Of a DNA stretch of 57,647 nt, positions 8,521 to 17,727 are shown in pieces. How positions within the stretch are numbered: the stretch's first letter is position 1; each line of letters opens with the position of its first letter. The position numbers and the translations under genes are program-made. Location: positions 1 to 57,647 of IMG/VR virus record IMGVR_UViG_3300048918_000350; one strand, given 5' to 3'. This DNA is from a virus. A model generated the notes under the pieces. That model saw nothing but the letters and a program-made list of their open reading frames with translations. It searched no databases and had not been told where the DNA came from.

Positions 8521-8928
8521 ATGGCTAAGGCTACTGGTCTCGGCTGGACCACGCTGAGCGTGGACGACGCGTCGAACACCCAGCAGGCGATCAAGAACGA
8601 CATCAACGACGTGAAGATCTCGACCCCGATGGCCGTGATCGACACGACCGGAATCGATAAGTTCGCGTTCGAGCGGCTGCTCGGCCTCGCGGACTGCTCG
8701 GTCACCCTCGACGGCACCTTCAACTCCGCGGCCAACATGAGCCATGCGGTCTTCAGCACCGTCCCCAGCACCCGCGTGGCCCGGCTGACCACCATGGTCG
8801 TCAACGCCGCGACGCTCTCCCCGACACTGCTCTACACCGACTACGCGCTCACCCGTGCGACCGGCGGAGCGCTGACCTGGCAGGCACCCGGCGTGCTCAG
8901 CAACGGCACCGCGCCGACGTGGAGCTGA
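8521..8928 (+). CDS. Major tail tube protein (probable)
   Basis: 135 residues with a clear AAAGGA ribosome site. The short Thr/Ala/Val-rich beta protein has the repeated tube motif VIDTTGIDKFAFERLLG and FNSAANMSH. It is immediately upstream of the tail-assembly chaperone gene, the usual place of the major tail protein. The paralogue at 7115-8068 shares the same core. This shorter protein is the better candidate for the main tube subunit. Confidence 0.75.
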   Translation: MAKATGLGWTTLSVDDASNTQQAIKNDINDVKISTPMAVIDTTGIDKFAFERLLGLADCSVTLDGTFNSAANMSHAVFSTVPSTRVARLTTMVVNAATLSPTLLYTDYALTRATGGALTWQAPGVLSNGTAPTWS

Positions 8929-8929
8929 C

Positions 8930-9364
8930 GTGACCGACTTCGAGCTCGAGGACGACGAGTACCACCTGTTCTTCGAGGACCCCAAGTACAACGGCCTCGA
9001 GGTCGTCATGGCGGACATGTCCCTCGAGGACGCCCTGGAGCTCGACGAGGCGCGCTTCGCGGTTCCCGAGACGATCGCCGACATCAAGAAGCAGGCCCGG
9101 ACGCTCGCCGAGCTCATCGGCGAGCGGCTGGTGTCGTGGAACCTGACCAAGAAGGGCGTCGCAGTCCCCGCCGACGCGAAGGGGCTACTCCAGCAGAAGC
9201 GGGGCTTCCTCGACGCGGTCGTCGGAGCCTACGTGCAGGCGCTGCGAGGCGTCCCGGCCCCTTTGGCGCTCGGCTCGAGCGATACCGGCTCGAGCTCGAA
9301 CGATGGCTCGCCCTCGGACCAGGTGCCGCCGATTCCGATGGAACCGTTGTCCGAGCCCCAGTAG
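8930..9364 (+). CDS. Tail assembly chaperone, upstream frame (gpG-like)
   Basis: 144 residues from GTG 8930. The N-terminus is very acidic (FELEDDEYHLFFEDP) with helices MSLEDALELDEARF and TIADIKKQARTLAEL, and the tail is Ser/Asp/Pro-rich. Position between tail tube and tape measure is diagnostic for the first chaperone. A heptamer CCCTTTG in the zero frame (C CCT TTG) at 9259-9265 with a downstream hairpin would allow a -1 shift to the second chaperone frame. Confidence 0.8.
   Translation: MTDFELEDDEYHLFFEDPKYNGLEVVMADMSLEDALELDEARFAVPETIADIKKQARTLAELIGERLVSWNLTKKGVAVPADAKGLLQQKRGFLDAVVGAYVQALRGVPAPLALGSSDTGSSSNDGSPSDQVPPIPMEPLSEPQ
9259..9295 (+). promoter_or_regulatory. Programmed -1 frameshift site
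   Basis: Slippery heptamer CCCTTTG is in the X XXY YYZ register (9259-9265). After a 7-nt spacer, GCTCGAGC at 9273-9280 and 9288-9295 can pair through 8 bp around a 7-nt loop. Spacing and stem fit known stimulatory hairpins. The frame entered is the chaperone T frame. Confidence 0.65.
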
Positions 9365-9528
9365 AACCCGTGGAGCTCCGGCACGCCCGGTTTGTGCTGG
9401 AGACCTGCGAGAGGTACGGCACGCTGCCGTGGCCCGGCTCGCTGATGCAGCAGCCGGCGCGGTTCCTGCGCCTGCAAGAGATCGTCCGACTAGGCACACC
9501 GGAGAGGAGGACCGCCGCAGATGGCTAA
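9259..9528 (+). CDS. Tail assembly chaperone, -1 frame extension (gpGT-like)
   Basis: This open frame (-1 relative to the 8930 gene) continues past the first chaperone stop to TAA 9526-9528. From the slip site it reads GARLERYRLELERW, then LRHARFVLETCERYGTLPWPG and LMQQPARFLRLQEIV. The later part is typical of the T region that contacts the tape measure. It lacks its own convincing ribosome site, so a fusion of about 199 residues by -1 slippage at 9259-9265 is expected. Its end overlaps the tape-measure start. Confidence 0.7.
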   Translation, partial: PFGARLERYRLELERWLALGPGAADSDGTVVRAPVEPVELRHARFVLETCERYGTLPWPGSLMQQPARFLRLQEIVRLGTPERRTAADG

Positions 9529-12391
9529 CGTGATCGAGATCCGCATCAAGGCGGCCTCCGACACCGATGCTGCGTACGCTGCGGAGACGGCGAAGGCCGC
9601 GGCAGCCGGCCGGGACGCCTCGGCCGCGTACTCCTCGGCGGTGGCCTCCCATCTGCGGACAGAGGGTGGCGCGGACATTGCGCAGTCCCTGTCCGCGTCC
9701 CTCGCCGGCGCCACGAGCTCGGTGCGCGGGGACGCTGGGGGCGAGATCGCCGATGAGATCGTGGATTCGATCTCGGACACGATCGGGAAGGACCTGCCGC
9801 CGAAGATCCAGGATCCGATCAAGAAGTCGGGCACCGTCTCCGGGACCGTGTTCTCCTCGGCGTTCCAGGGCCAGCTCAGTCAGGGCCTGTCCAGCAGTGG
9901 CGTGGCCGGGATGGCTCAGCAGCAGGGCCAGAAGTTCTCCGTGTCCTTCGGCCAGGGAGCGAAGACCGGGATCGCGGACGCGAACCTCGCTGGCATCGTC
10001 GGCGACGCCTTGGGCGATGGGCTTGCGGATGCGGTCCCCGACGACGTGCTCGCTCCCGACAGCCCGGCTGGCGAGAAGATCCGAGAGAACTCGAAGAAGA
10101 CCGGTGAGGCCGCGGGCAAGGATATGGGCGACGCCATATCCCCGCTGCTGACCACCGCCATCGTCGGCGGCTTGTCGGCGGGTGCGCCCCTGATCCTGGG
10201 TGCGTTCGGCGGCATCATGGCCGGGGTTACTGCGCTGGCGCTGAAGAGCAACGTGGTGATCGCGCACGACTTTGCGGCGATCGGTTCGACTGCGCAGGCG
10301 GCCCTTACGCAGGCTGCGGCGCCGGCCGCGGGTACTCTGCACCAGGCGTTGATGAGCGTCGAGACGACCGTGCAGAACCTGACGCCGCAGCTCAAGGGAA
10401 TGTTCGTCAACGCGGAACCGGACATCACGGCCGTGGCTTCCGGGATCGGCGCGTTCGCCACGAACATCCTGCCGGGGATGTCGGCGGCCCTGGCCAACTC
10501 GCAGGGCATCGTCGCCGACCTCGGCCAAGCCCTGGGTTCGCTGGGCTCCGGTGTGGGCGGCATGTTCGAGGGCCTGACCCGGGACGCTTATACGACGGGC
10601 GCCGGGATGGAGTCGCTGCTGGGCACCGTGGGGCATCTGGCGTCCACGCTGGGCTCCGTGCTGGGGTCGGCTGCGTCGGTGGGTTCTACGGCGCTGATGG
10701 GCCTAGACCCGGTGCTCAACACAACGCTGTCTCTGGTGCAGAAGATCGCCAGTCCGGGTGTGGTCGGCGCGGGGGCCGGGCTGTTTGCTGCTTTCAAGCT
10801 GGACTCGTCGATCTCGGGTGGGCTCAAGAGCGCCGCTGACGGGGTCTCGACGCTCGCGCTCAAGTCGATGGACGCCGAGGGCGTGTTCGGGAAGATGTCT
10901 GGCGCCCTGGCGGGGACGTCGTCCGCGCTGGAGAAGGGCGCGTCGGTCATGTCCGGCCCGTGGGGCCTGGCAATCGGTGCCGGCGTGGGGCTGGTGACGG
11001 GCCTGGTCGGGTCGCTGATCAACGCGTCGCATGCCTCGGACGCGCTCACGCTGTCGCAGCAGGGGCTGCAGCAGGCCGTGGCACAGGACCAGGGGACCAT
11101 CGGGACCGCCACCGCGGCGTACGTCGCGGCGCAGGCCCAAGCCGACGGGCTGGCCAAGTCCGCGGCCGACGCGGGCGTGTCGCTGGAGACCTGGACGCAG
11201 GCGGTGATCGGGAATAAGAACGCTCAAGCCGCGGTGACCGCGGCGGTCAACACGACGAACCAGATCATCCAGAACCAGAAGGCAGCCACCGACGATGCGG
11301 CGCGCTCGAGCGGGAAATTCTCCGGCGAGCTTCAGGATGCGACCACCTCGGCCCAGGACGCGGCGGCGGCGAACAACACGCTCACGGGCCAGAACCAGCA
11401 GCTGATCAACAGCATGCATGCGCAGACCCAGCAGATCACGCAGGCCGTGCAGAAGCAGGCGGACCTGACCGAGGCGACGAACATCCTGACCAACTCGACG
11501 GACATCTTCGGCGCGTCGCTCAACGCCTCCTACCAGCAGCTCGTCTCCTCCTCGCAGCAGTCGGCGCTGAACACGGTCGCGGCGATGAACCTGGGGGACG
11601 CGAACGTGGACCTGTCGCAGAGGCTCTACAACTCCGTCTCTGCGTATTCGCAGGCCACTGCTGCCGCTCAGGGGTACAGCGCGGTGCTCACGTCTCTGAA
11701 CGGCACGACGATGAGCGTGGATCAGGCGCAGAACACGCTCGCGCAGCAGATGATCGAGGCGAAGAAGTCGTTCAAGCAGAACAACGAGTCCCTCGACCTT
11801 TCGACGCAGGCCGGCGTCAAGAACCGGGAGGCGCTCGTCTCGGCCGCTCAGGCGATCCAGGCGCTGGGTGATGCCGAGTACCAGAAGACCGGTTCCATCA
11901 CGGACGCGAATGCGGCGATGAAGAAGCAGGAGGACGCGTTCATCGCGGCGACGGGCGCGACGGGGAAGGCGAAGACCGCGATCGAGCAGTACATCGATCA
12001 GCTGTTGAAGATCCCGTCGTCGGAGACCACCACCATTACGCAGGTCTATACGACTAAGGGCGGTGAGGTGCGCAGCACGGGCAGCGGCGCCCGTGGCGCG
12101 TACGCGATGGGCGGCGTGGTCTCGACCGCAGCGACGGGCGGCAACCGTGGTGGCCTCGTGCAGATCCATGAGCACGGGACCGAGCTGGTGCGCCTGCAGA
12201 ACGGGTCCACGGTGATCCCGCATGCGAACGTCGAGTCGATGGCCGCGACCGGTCAGCTCGGCGGCCAGATCGGCAATGTCGGGCTCGAGGTCAGTTTCGG
12301 CGGCGACCTGGACGGGGCGTTCGCTACGTATTTCATGAAGCTCGTCCGTGACGGGAAGATCCAGATCAAGCAGAAGGCGATCGTGCGATGA
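9521..12391 (+). CDS. Tape measure protein
   Basis: 956 residues. It sets tail length and is ejected with the DNA. GGAGAGGAGG lies upstream of the ATG. Ala/Gln/Ser-rich helices dominate; hydrophobic stretches near residues 205-242 and 478-503 may insert in the host membrane. At about 1.5 angstrom per residue the tail would be near 140 nm. The C-terminal region (ATGGNRGGLVQIHEHG) resembles the conserved end of other tape measures. Its stop overlaps the next ATG. Confidence 0.92.
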   Translation: MANVIEIRIKAASDTDAAYAAETAKAAAAGRDASAAYSSAVASHLRTEGGADIAQSLSASLAGATSSVRGDAGGEIADEIVDSISDTIGKDLPPKIQDPIKKSGTVSGTVFSSAFQGQLSQGLSSSGVAGMAQQQGQKFSVSFGQGAKTGIADANLAGIVGDALGDGLADAVPDDVLAPDSPAGEKIRENSKKTGEAAGKDMGDAISPLLTTAIVGGLSAGAPLILGAFGGIMAGVTALALKSNVVIAHDFAAIGSTAQAALTQAAAPAAGTLHQALMSVETTVQNLTPQLKGMFVNAEPDITAVASGIGAFATNILPGMSAALANSQGIVADLGQALGSLGSGVGGMFEGLTRDAYTTGAGMESLLGTVGHLASTLGSVLGSAASVGSTALMGLDPVLNTTLSLVQKIASPGVVGAGAGLFAAFKLDSSISGGLKSAADGVSTLALKSMDAEGVFGKMSGALAGTSSALEKGASVMSGPWGLAIGAGVGLVTGLVGSLINASHASDALTLSQQGLQQAVAQDQGTIGTATAAYVAAQAQADGLAKSAADAGVSLETWTQAVIGNKNAQAAVTAAVNTTNQIIQNQKAATDDAARSSGKFSGELQDATTSAQDAAAANNTLTGQNQQLINSMHAQTQQITQAVQKQADLTEATNILTNSTDIFGASLNASYQQLVSSSQQSALNTVAAMNLGDANVDLSQRLYNSVSAYSQATAAAQGYSAVLTSLNGTTMSVDQAQNTLAQQMIEAKKSFKQNNESLDLSTQAGVKNREALVSAAQAIQALGDAEYQKTGSITDANAAMKKQEDAFIAATGATGKAKTAIEQYIDQLLKIPSSETTTITQVYTTKGGEVRSTGSGARGAYAMGGVVSTAATGGNRGGLVQIHEHGTELVRLQNGSTVIPHANVESMAATGQLGGQIGNVGLEVSFGGDLDGAFATYFMKLVRDGKIQIKQKAIVR

Positions 12392-14238
12392 CCGCGTGGA
12401 TGACGCTTCCCCAAGGCCCTGTCGTCGCCGGCCAGTCCGGGCACATTAATGACTCCAACCTGGTCAAGACGGACCTCATGACGCTGTGGGGCGCCGCGAA
12501 CCAGGCCGTGGTCAACGTGTGCGCGCCGCCGTACAACGCGGTCGGGGACGGGGTGGCGGACGACACGCTGCCGATCCAGAACGCGCTGAACGCCGCAGCC
12601 GCTGGGTCGATCGTGCAGCTGCCGCCGGGGACTGTCTCAGTCTCCTCGCCGCTGACGGTGCCGCCGCAGGTGCAACTGCAGGGCTCGCACTCCTCGCACA
12701 TCGACTCCACCTCGGCGTCGGTCATCAAGCCGACGGCCGGGTTCACGGGCGCCGCGGTGATCCTGCTGGTGGACCAGTCCACGGGCGGCTATGCGATCCC
12801 CTCGACACAGCAGTCGATCCGGATGCTGACGATCGACGGGTCGAACCTGTCGGGGTCGACGATCGACGGGATCCAGTCGCAGGGGTTCGTGCACGGCGTC
12901 GTGATCGAGGACGTGCAGATCCGGTCCATGCCGAACCATGCGATCGCCATGGTCAGCAACGGGTCCGGCTTCGGGTACTCGTGGCGCGGGACGCGGATCC
13001 TGGCGAACAACTGCCAGGGGTACTCGTACTCGATCGGCGGTATGACGGACTGCACGTGGATCGACCTGGAGTCGATCGGCAGCGGGAAGTCCGGGTTCCT
13101 GCTCAACGCGCAGCCGTCGAACACCGTGTTCACCAACTGCCGGTCGGAGTACTCGAACCAGAACGGCTTCGAGTTCACGGGCGCGTGGACGGGCAGCAAC
13201 ACGGGTGGCGGAGGCTGTCAGCTGATCGGCTGCTCGACCGACGGGTCCAACAGGAATGGGATCCTGATCACGGCGACCGGCGACACGCCGCTGTCGATCA
13301 TCGGCGGGTACTACCGGCGCGACGGCGCGAACGTCATCGCAGGCGGCGGCGGGTACGCCGGGATCCAGTGCACCGGCTCGACGATCCCGGTGTCGATCAC
13401 GCAGCCTACGGTGCTGACCGGGCTGGCCAACTCCGGCGCCGGCCAGACGACGCCCGGCCCGCAGTACGGCGTCGCCATCACCTCGACCTCCTCGAACCTG
13501 TCGGTCAACGGCGGCGTCATCTACGGCAACACCACGGCCTGGTTCGACGACGGCAGCAACAGCGCCATCAGCCGCGGCGCGAACCTGCTCGAGCGCGTGG
13601 GCGGCCAGACCGGGTACACCTCGGCCTCCCACGGCCTGCAGTCCTCGCTCACTGGGGTCACGTGGGACTCAGGACCGTCGAGCACGGTCATCTCGCTGCT
13701 GCAGAACAACCTGACGCCGGAGGAGATCGGCTACATCCTCGGCACGGTGCCGACCGACGCACTGCAGTCGACGCAGACGCTCGTCTCCGGCACGGTCTAC
13801 CTGGCTCGGGTGGTCGCCCGCCAGTCGAAGACGATCAGCAACCTGACGCTGTGCCAGACCACGATCGGCTCCAGTCTGACCGTGGGACTGGCAGGGATCT
13901 ACAGCGCGGCCGGGACGCTGCTGCAGAAGACCGCGGACCAGTCGACGAACTGGTCGACGGGCTCGCCGCCGCTGACGCGGACGATGGCGCTGGCGAGCTC
14001 GCAGGCCGTGGTGGCCGGGCAGTACTACTACCTCGCCGTCGTCTCGGTGTTCACCGGCACGGCGCCCGTGTTCATGCGCACGGGTGGCACGTCGGCGACC
14101 GGTAGCTTCATGAACCTGGGTGCGGCCGCGGGTTCGCCGCGGTGGGCGACGCTCGCGGGGCAGTCGACGCTGCCGTCCTCGATCACCCTGTCCTCGACGT
14201 CGCTGGCCGCCTCCTGTATGGGGGTGTTCGCCACGTGA
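12388..14238 (+). CDS. Pectate-lyase-type tailspike or receptor-binding protein
   Basis: 616 residues, ATG overlapping the tape-measure stop. Residues about 48-110 carry YNAVGDGVADDTLPIQ-ALNAA and PPGTVSVSSPL, the Pectate_lyase_3 beta-helix start. A long Gly/Asn/Ser repeat helix follows. A distinct C-terminal domain (about 450-616) looks like a jelly roll. It probably recognises or cleaves host polysaccharide. No distal-tail gene separates it from the tape measure, which is unusual. Confidence 0.75.
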   Translation: MTAWMTLPQGPVVAGQSGHINDSNLVKTDLMTLWGAANQAVVNVCAPPYNAVGDGVADDTLPIQNALNAAAAGSIVQLPPGTVSVSSPLTVPPQVQLQGSHSSHIDSTSASVIKPTAGFTGAAVILLVDQSTGGYAIPSTQQSIRMLTIDGSNLSGSTIDGIQSQGFVHGVVIEDVQIRSMPNHAIAMVSNGSGFGYSWRGTRILANNCQGYSYSIGGMTDCTWIDLESIGSGKSGFLLNAQPSNTVFTNCRSEYSNQNGFEFTGAWTGSNTGGGGCQLIGCSTDGSNRNGILITATGDTPLSIIGGYYRRDGANVIAGGGGYAGIQCTGSTIPVSITQPTVLTGLANSGAGQTTPGPQYGVAITSTSSNLSVNGGVIYGNTTAWFDDGSNSAISRGANLLERVGGQTGYTSASHGLQSSLTGVTWDSGPSSTVISLLQNNLTPEEIGYILGTVPTDALQSTQTLVSGTVYLARVVARQSKTISNLTLCQTTIGSSLTVGLAGIYSAAGTLLQKTADQSTNWSTGSPPLTRTMALASSQAVVAGQYYYLAVVSVFTGTAPVFMRTGGTSATGSFMNLGAAAGSPRWATLAGQSTLPSSITLSSTSLAASCMGVFAT

Positions 14239-17084
14239 GCTACTCCGACATCTACTCGGACATCTACGGTCCGGCGTTCCCGCAGTCGCAGCTGGACCTG
14301 CGTACCGAGCTGCTGCTCGGCGGGGTGTGGACGGACATCTCGAAGCTGGTCTACCAGCGTGCCGGGACGACTATCACTTACGGCCACGCGGACGAGTCGT
14401 CGCAGTTGCAGCCGTCGACGGCGCCGATGCAGCTGAACAACCGGTCGGGGAACCTGTCGCCGCGCAACCCGTACGGGCAGTGGTTCGGGCTGCTCGGGCG
14501 CAACACGCCGCTGCGCCTGTCGACCCCGGCCGCGTCGTCGTATCTGCGACTGGAGAACGACGCCGTCTCCTACGCCACCTGCCCGGACCGTTCGACGCTC
14601 GACATCACCGGCGACATCGACGTGCGCGTCGAGATGCGCCCGACGAACTGGGCGTCGGCCGCGCTGGCCTCGAAGGCCACGGTCTTGACGAACCAGGAGT
14701 CGTGGCTGTTCCTGATGAAGTCGACGGGCCAACTCGAGTTCGCCTGGTCCCCGGACGGCACGATCGGCAGTACGAAGCTGGTGGTCTCGACGGTGGCGAT
14801 CCCGGTCGGGCGGATCGCGGTGCGCGCGACGCTGACGGCGTCCACGGGCACCGTGACGTTCTACACCGCGCCGAGCCTGTCCGGGTCCTGGACCCAGTTG
14901 GGCGCCCCGGCGTCCGGCACGTTGGGCGCGCCCACGACTATCTTCTCTTCCAGTGCGCCGGTCCAGCTGGGATACAACGTCAACGGGGGGACCAGCGGCT
15001 TCCAGGGGCAGATCTTCGGGTTCCAGCTGCGCAGTAGCATCGGTGGGACGCTGGTGGCCAGTCCGGACTTCACCGCCCAACTGGCGGGAACGACGAGCTT
15101 CTCCGACGCGCAGGGCAACCTGTGGACGATGGCGGGCACCTCGGAGGTCTCCAACCGTCGCTACCGGATCCACGCGGAGGTCCCGGCGTGGCCGCCGCGG
15201 TGGGACAACACGGGCCAGGACCAGTACGTCCCGGTGGAACCGGCGGGCCTCACACGCCGACTGACGCAGGGCACCCCGCCAGCGCAGTCCGCGCTCTACC
15301 GGGCGTACGCGACGCTCTCCGGGTCCCTGGCGCCGCTCGGCGGGCTGCTCGCGCCGGTGGCGTACTGGCCGTGCGAGGACGGTTCGGGCGCGACCTCGCT
15401 CGCCTCGGCGCTGCCCGGCGGTTCCCCGATGGCCGTGACCGGCACGCCATCGCTGGCTTCGGGCAGCGGATTCGTGTGCTCGCAGGCCGTTCCGGTGCTA
15501 GCTGGCTCGAGTTGGCGCGGCCAGGTCGCGACGGGCTTGTCGTGGCCGGCGAACACGTTCCGGTTCCTGATGCAGGTACCCGCGGCCGGCGACACGAACG
15601 GAGCGATCCTCGCCCGGATGTACACCGGCGGCACGGTCGCGCGGGTCGACGTGGTCTACAACTCTGGCGCTTCCGGATCGCTGACGGTGAACTGCTACAA
15701 CTACGTCGGCACGCTGACCGGCACGGCGAACCTGTCCGGGTTCACGCTGCCGTCCGGCGGCTCTGGCGGCTGCAACAGCTGGCCGATGCGGATCGGGGTG
15801 GACCTGCAGCCGTCCGGCGGCAACGTCGTGGTGACCCTGTCGGGGTTCATCGCCGGGGCGTCGGGGCTGGTGTCGATCCCGGTCACGGTCTCGAGCGCGA
15901 CGATCGGCGCTGTGACCTCGGTCCTGATCAACCCGGGCGGCGCGCTGACGCAGACCGCGGTCGGGCACATCACGATCCAGCGGATCTGGGACTCCCCGTT
16001 CGACCTGGCGGCTGCGCTGAATGCGAACTTCGGTGAGACCGCTGGGGCGCGCTTCGTGCGGCTGTGCACGGAGGAGGGGATCGCCTCGCGGATCGTCGGG
16101 TCGCCGGACGACACGGTGCCCATGGGCTACCAGCCGCCGCTCGCGTTCGTCCCCCTGCTCCAGCAGTGCGAGGATGCGGACAGGGGGCTCCTGTTCGAGC
16201 CGAAGCAGGTTCTCGGCTACGGCTACCGGACCCGCGCGTCGATGTGCAACCAGGCCGCGGCGGTCGCCCTGGACTACGCGCTGAGCCAGCCGTCGATGCC
16301 GTTCGAGCCGACGGACGACGACCAGTACACGGTCAACGATGCGGTCGTCACCCGCTCGTCGGGCACCGTCACCGGGTCCTCGGCGCGCCAGTACACGGGC
16401 AGCGGCCCGGAGTCCGTTCTCTCGCCGCCGTCGGGGGTCGGGGACTACGGCAACGCTTACTCCCTGAACCTGGCCACCGACGGCCAGGCCGCGCAGGAGG
16501 CCGGGTGGATCGTGCACGTCGGGTCGGTGGACGAGCCGCGATACCCGGCGATCACGGTAGACCTGACGCGGCCTGCGAATGCGTCGCTCGTCAATGCGGC
16601 CCAGGACGCCGAGGTCGGGGACCGGGTCACGGTGGCGAACACGCCGACGCAGCTGCCCCCGGACGGGGTGAGCCAGCTCATCCGCGGCGGCACCGAGGCG
16701 CTGAACGGTTTCCAGCTGACCGAGACGTGGGTGTGCGTACCCGAGTCGCCCTACCGGGTCGGGGTGTACGACGACGCCACGTTCGGCCACTACGACACGG
16801 ACGGCTCGAGCCTGTTCTCGCCGGTCACCGCCGCGGCGGTCACGTTGAAGGTGGCGACGCTGAACGCCGGCTCGCCGTTGTGGACCACCAACGCCGCGGA
16901 CTTTCCGTTCGACATCGAAGCGAGCCCGGCCGGGACGTCCGGCGAGCGCATGACGGTCACGAACATCACCGGTGCCTCATCACCGCAGACGTTCACGGTG
17001 ACGCGCGCCGTGAACGGCGTCAGCCGCTCCTGGCCGGCCGGGACCGATATCCGACTCTTCCAACCCGCCGTCTACAGCCTCTAG
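14235..17084 (+). CDS. Large minor tail protein with lectin-like inserts
   Basis: 949 residues from GTG 14235, which overlaps the previous stop; an in-frame ATG at 14142 would overlap far more. The N-terminus (LDLRTELLLGGVWTDIS, then NNRSGNLSPRNPYG) matches actinophage minor tail proteins that replace Dit/Tal. Residues about 95-300 and 380-560 look like LamG/concanavalin-like modules (VAYWPCEDGSGAT). The end (GERMTVTNI to RAVNGVSRSWPAGTDIRL) is a beta module also seen in the connector at 2942-4003. Probably the baseplate hub and sugar binder. Confidence 0.75.
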   Translation: MSYSDIYSDIYGPAFPQSQLDLRTELLLGGVWTDISKLVYQRAGTTITYGHADESSQLQPSTAPMQLNNRSGNLSPRNPYGQWFGLLGRNTPLRLSTPAASSYLRLENDAVSYATCPDRSTLDITGDIDVRVEMRPTNWASAALASKATVLTNQESWLFLMKSTGQLEFAWSPDGTIGSTKLVVSTVAIPVGRIAVRATLTASTGTVTFYTAPSLSGSWTQLGAPASGTLGAPTTIFSSSAPVQLGYNVNGGTSGFQGQIFGFQLRSSIGGTLVASPDFTAQLAGTTSFSDAQGNLWTMAGTSEVSNRRYRIHAEVPAWPPRWDNTGQDQYVPVEPAGLTRRLTQGTPPAQSALYRAYATLSGSLAPLGGLLAPVAYWPCEDGSGATSLASALPGGSPMAVTGTPSLASGSGFVCSQAVPVLAGSSWRGQVATGLSWPANTFRFLMQVPAAGDTNGAILARMYTGGTVARVDVVYNSGASGSLTVNCYNYVGTLTGTANLSGFTLPSGGSGGCNSWPMRIGVDLQPSGGNVVVTLSGFIAGASGLVSIPVTVSSATIGAVTSVLINPGGALTQTAVGHITIQRIWDSPFDLAAALNANFGETAGARFVRLCTEEGIASRIVGSPDDTVPMGYQPPLAFVPLLQQCEDADRGLLFEPKQVLGYGYRTRASMCNQAAAVALDYALSQPSMPFEPTDDDQYTVNDAVVTRSSGTVTGSSARQYTGSGPESVLSPPSGVGDYGNAYSLNLATDGQAAQEAGWIVHVGSVDEPRYPAITVDLTRPANASLVNAAQDAEVGDRVTVANTPTQLPPDGVSQLIRGGTEALNGFQLTETWVCVPESPYRVGVYDDATFGHYDTDGSSLFSPVTAAAVTLKVATLNAGSPLWTTNAADFPFDIEASPAGTSGERMTVTNITGASSPQTFTVTRAVNGVSRSWPAGTDIRLFQPAVYSL

Positions 17085-17094
17085 GAGCCCTGCG

Positions 17095-17535
17095 ATGCCA
17101 TCGACCACACCGGCCGCCGGGGCCCGGATCAAAGCCGCGAACACCCCGGCCCCGTACGTCGTCTCGGCGGCGTGCTCGAGCAACCTCTCGACGTCCAGTT
17201 CGACGGCCGCAGACCTCGTCGGCGCGACGGTCACGTTCACGACCGCGCAGGCGAACGCGACCGCGATGGTTATCGGCGTGTTCGACGTGACGACGTCCTC
17301 GACCGGCGGCAACGGCGTCGGGACGTGCGTGGTGGACAGCTCGACGCAGTCGGGGCAGGCGATCCACGCGCTAGCGACGTCGAACGACCGGGACACGGTG
17401 TCGCAGACGTGGAACATCACCCTGTCGTCCGCCGGGTCGCACACGATCAAACTACAGGGCGCGGCCACCTCGACCGGGACCGCGCTGTTCGGCAACACCC
17501 ACTCGACGATCACCGTGCTCGTCCTGGACTGGTAG
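17095..17535 (+). CDS. Small beta-sandwich minor tail protein
   Basis: 146 residues, ATG after AGGAG. The Thr/Ser/Val-rich sequence with evenly spaced hydrophobic residues (ATVTFTTAQANATAMVIGVF, TWNITLSSAGSHTIKLQG) suggests a jelly-roll or Ig-like fold. It follows the large tail protein and precedes the lysis genes. A tail-tip accessory or fibre role is inferred. Confidence 0.6.
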   Translation: MPSTTPAAGARIKAANTPAPYVVSAACSSNLSTSSSTAADLVGATVTFTTAQANATAMVIGVFDVTTSSTGGNGVGTCVVDSSTQSGQAIHALATSNDRDTVSQTWNITLSSAGSHTIKLQGAATSTGTALFGNTHSTITVLVLDW

Positions 17536-17544
17536 GAGGGATCA

Positions 17545-17727
17545 ATGCACGAATGGCTCGACTCGTGGTTCGCGTGGCCAGGCGGCGGCATCTGGTCCAA
17601 CGTCGCGGCGTCCGCGCTCACGACCGGCGTGGGCCTCACGTGGCACCACCGCAAGATGAAGCAGCACGTGACGGCCGCCGTCCAGCAGGCCGCGACATCG
17701 AAGGAGTCCGATGACCATCGCGTATGA
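17545..17727 (+). CDS. Small membrane protein at start of lysis cassette (holin candidate)
   Basis: 60 residues with GGAGG upstream. One hydrophobic segment (GGGIWSNVAASALTTGVGLTW) is followed by a basic tail (HHRKMKQHV). It overlaps the endolysin gene by 17 bases. Holins and holin-like proteins usually flank endolysins, but one membrane span and small size leave the role open. Confidence 0.55.
   Translation: MHEWLDSWFAWPGGGIWSNVAASALTTGVGLTWHHRKMKQHVTAAVQQAATSKESDDHRV

Noticed and set aside
10703-12223. Long - strand open frame inside the tape measure gene
   Set aside because: Composition is Arg-rich antisense noise and the + strand tape measure is unambiguous.
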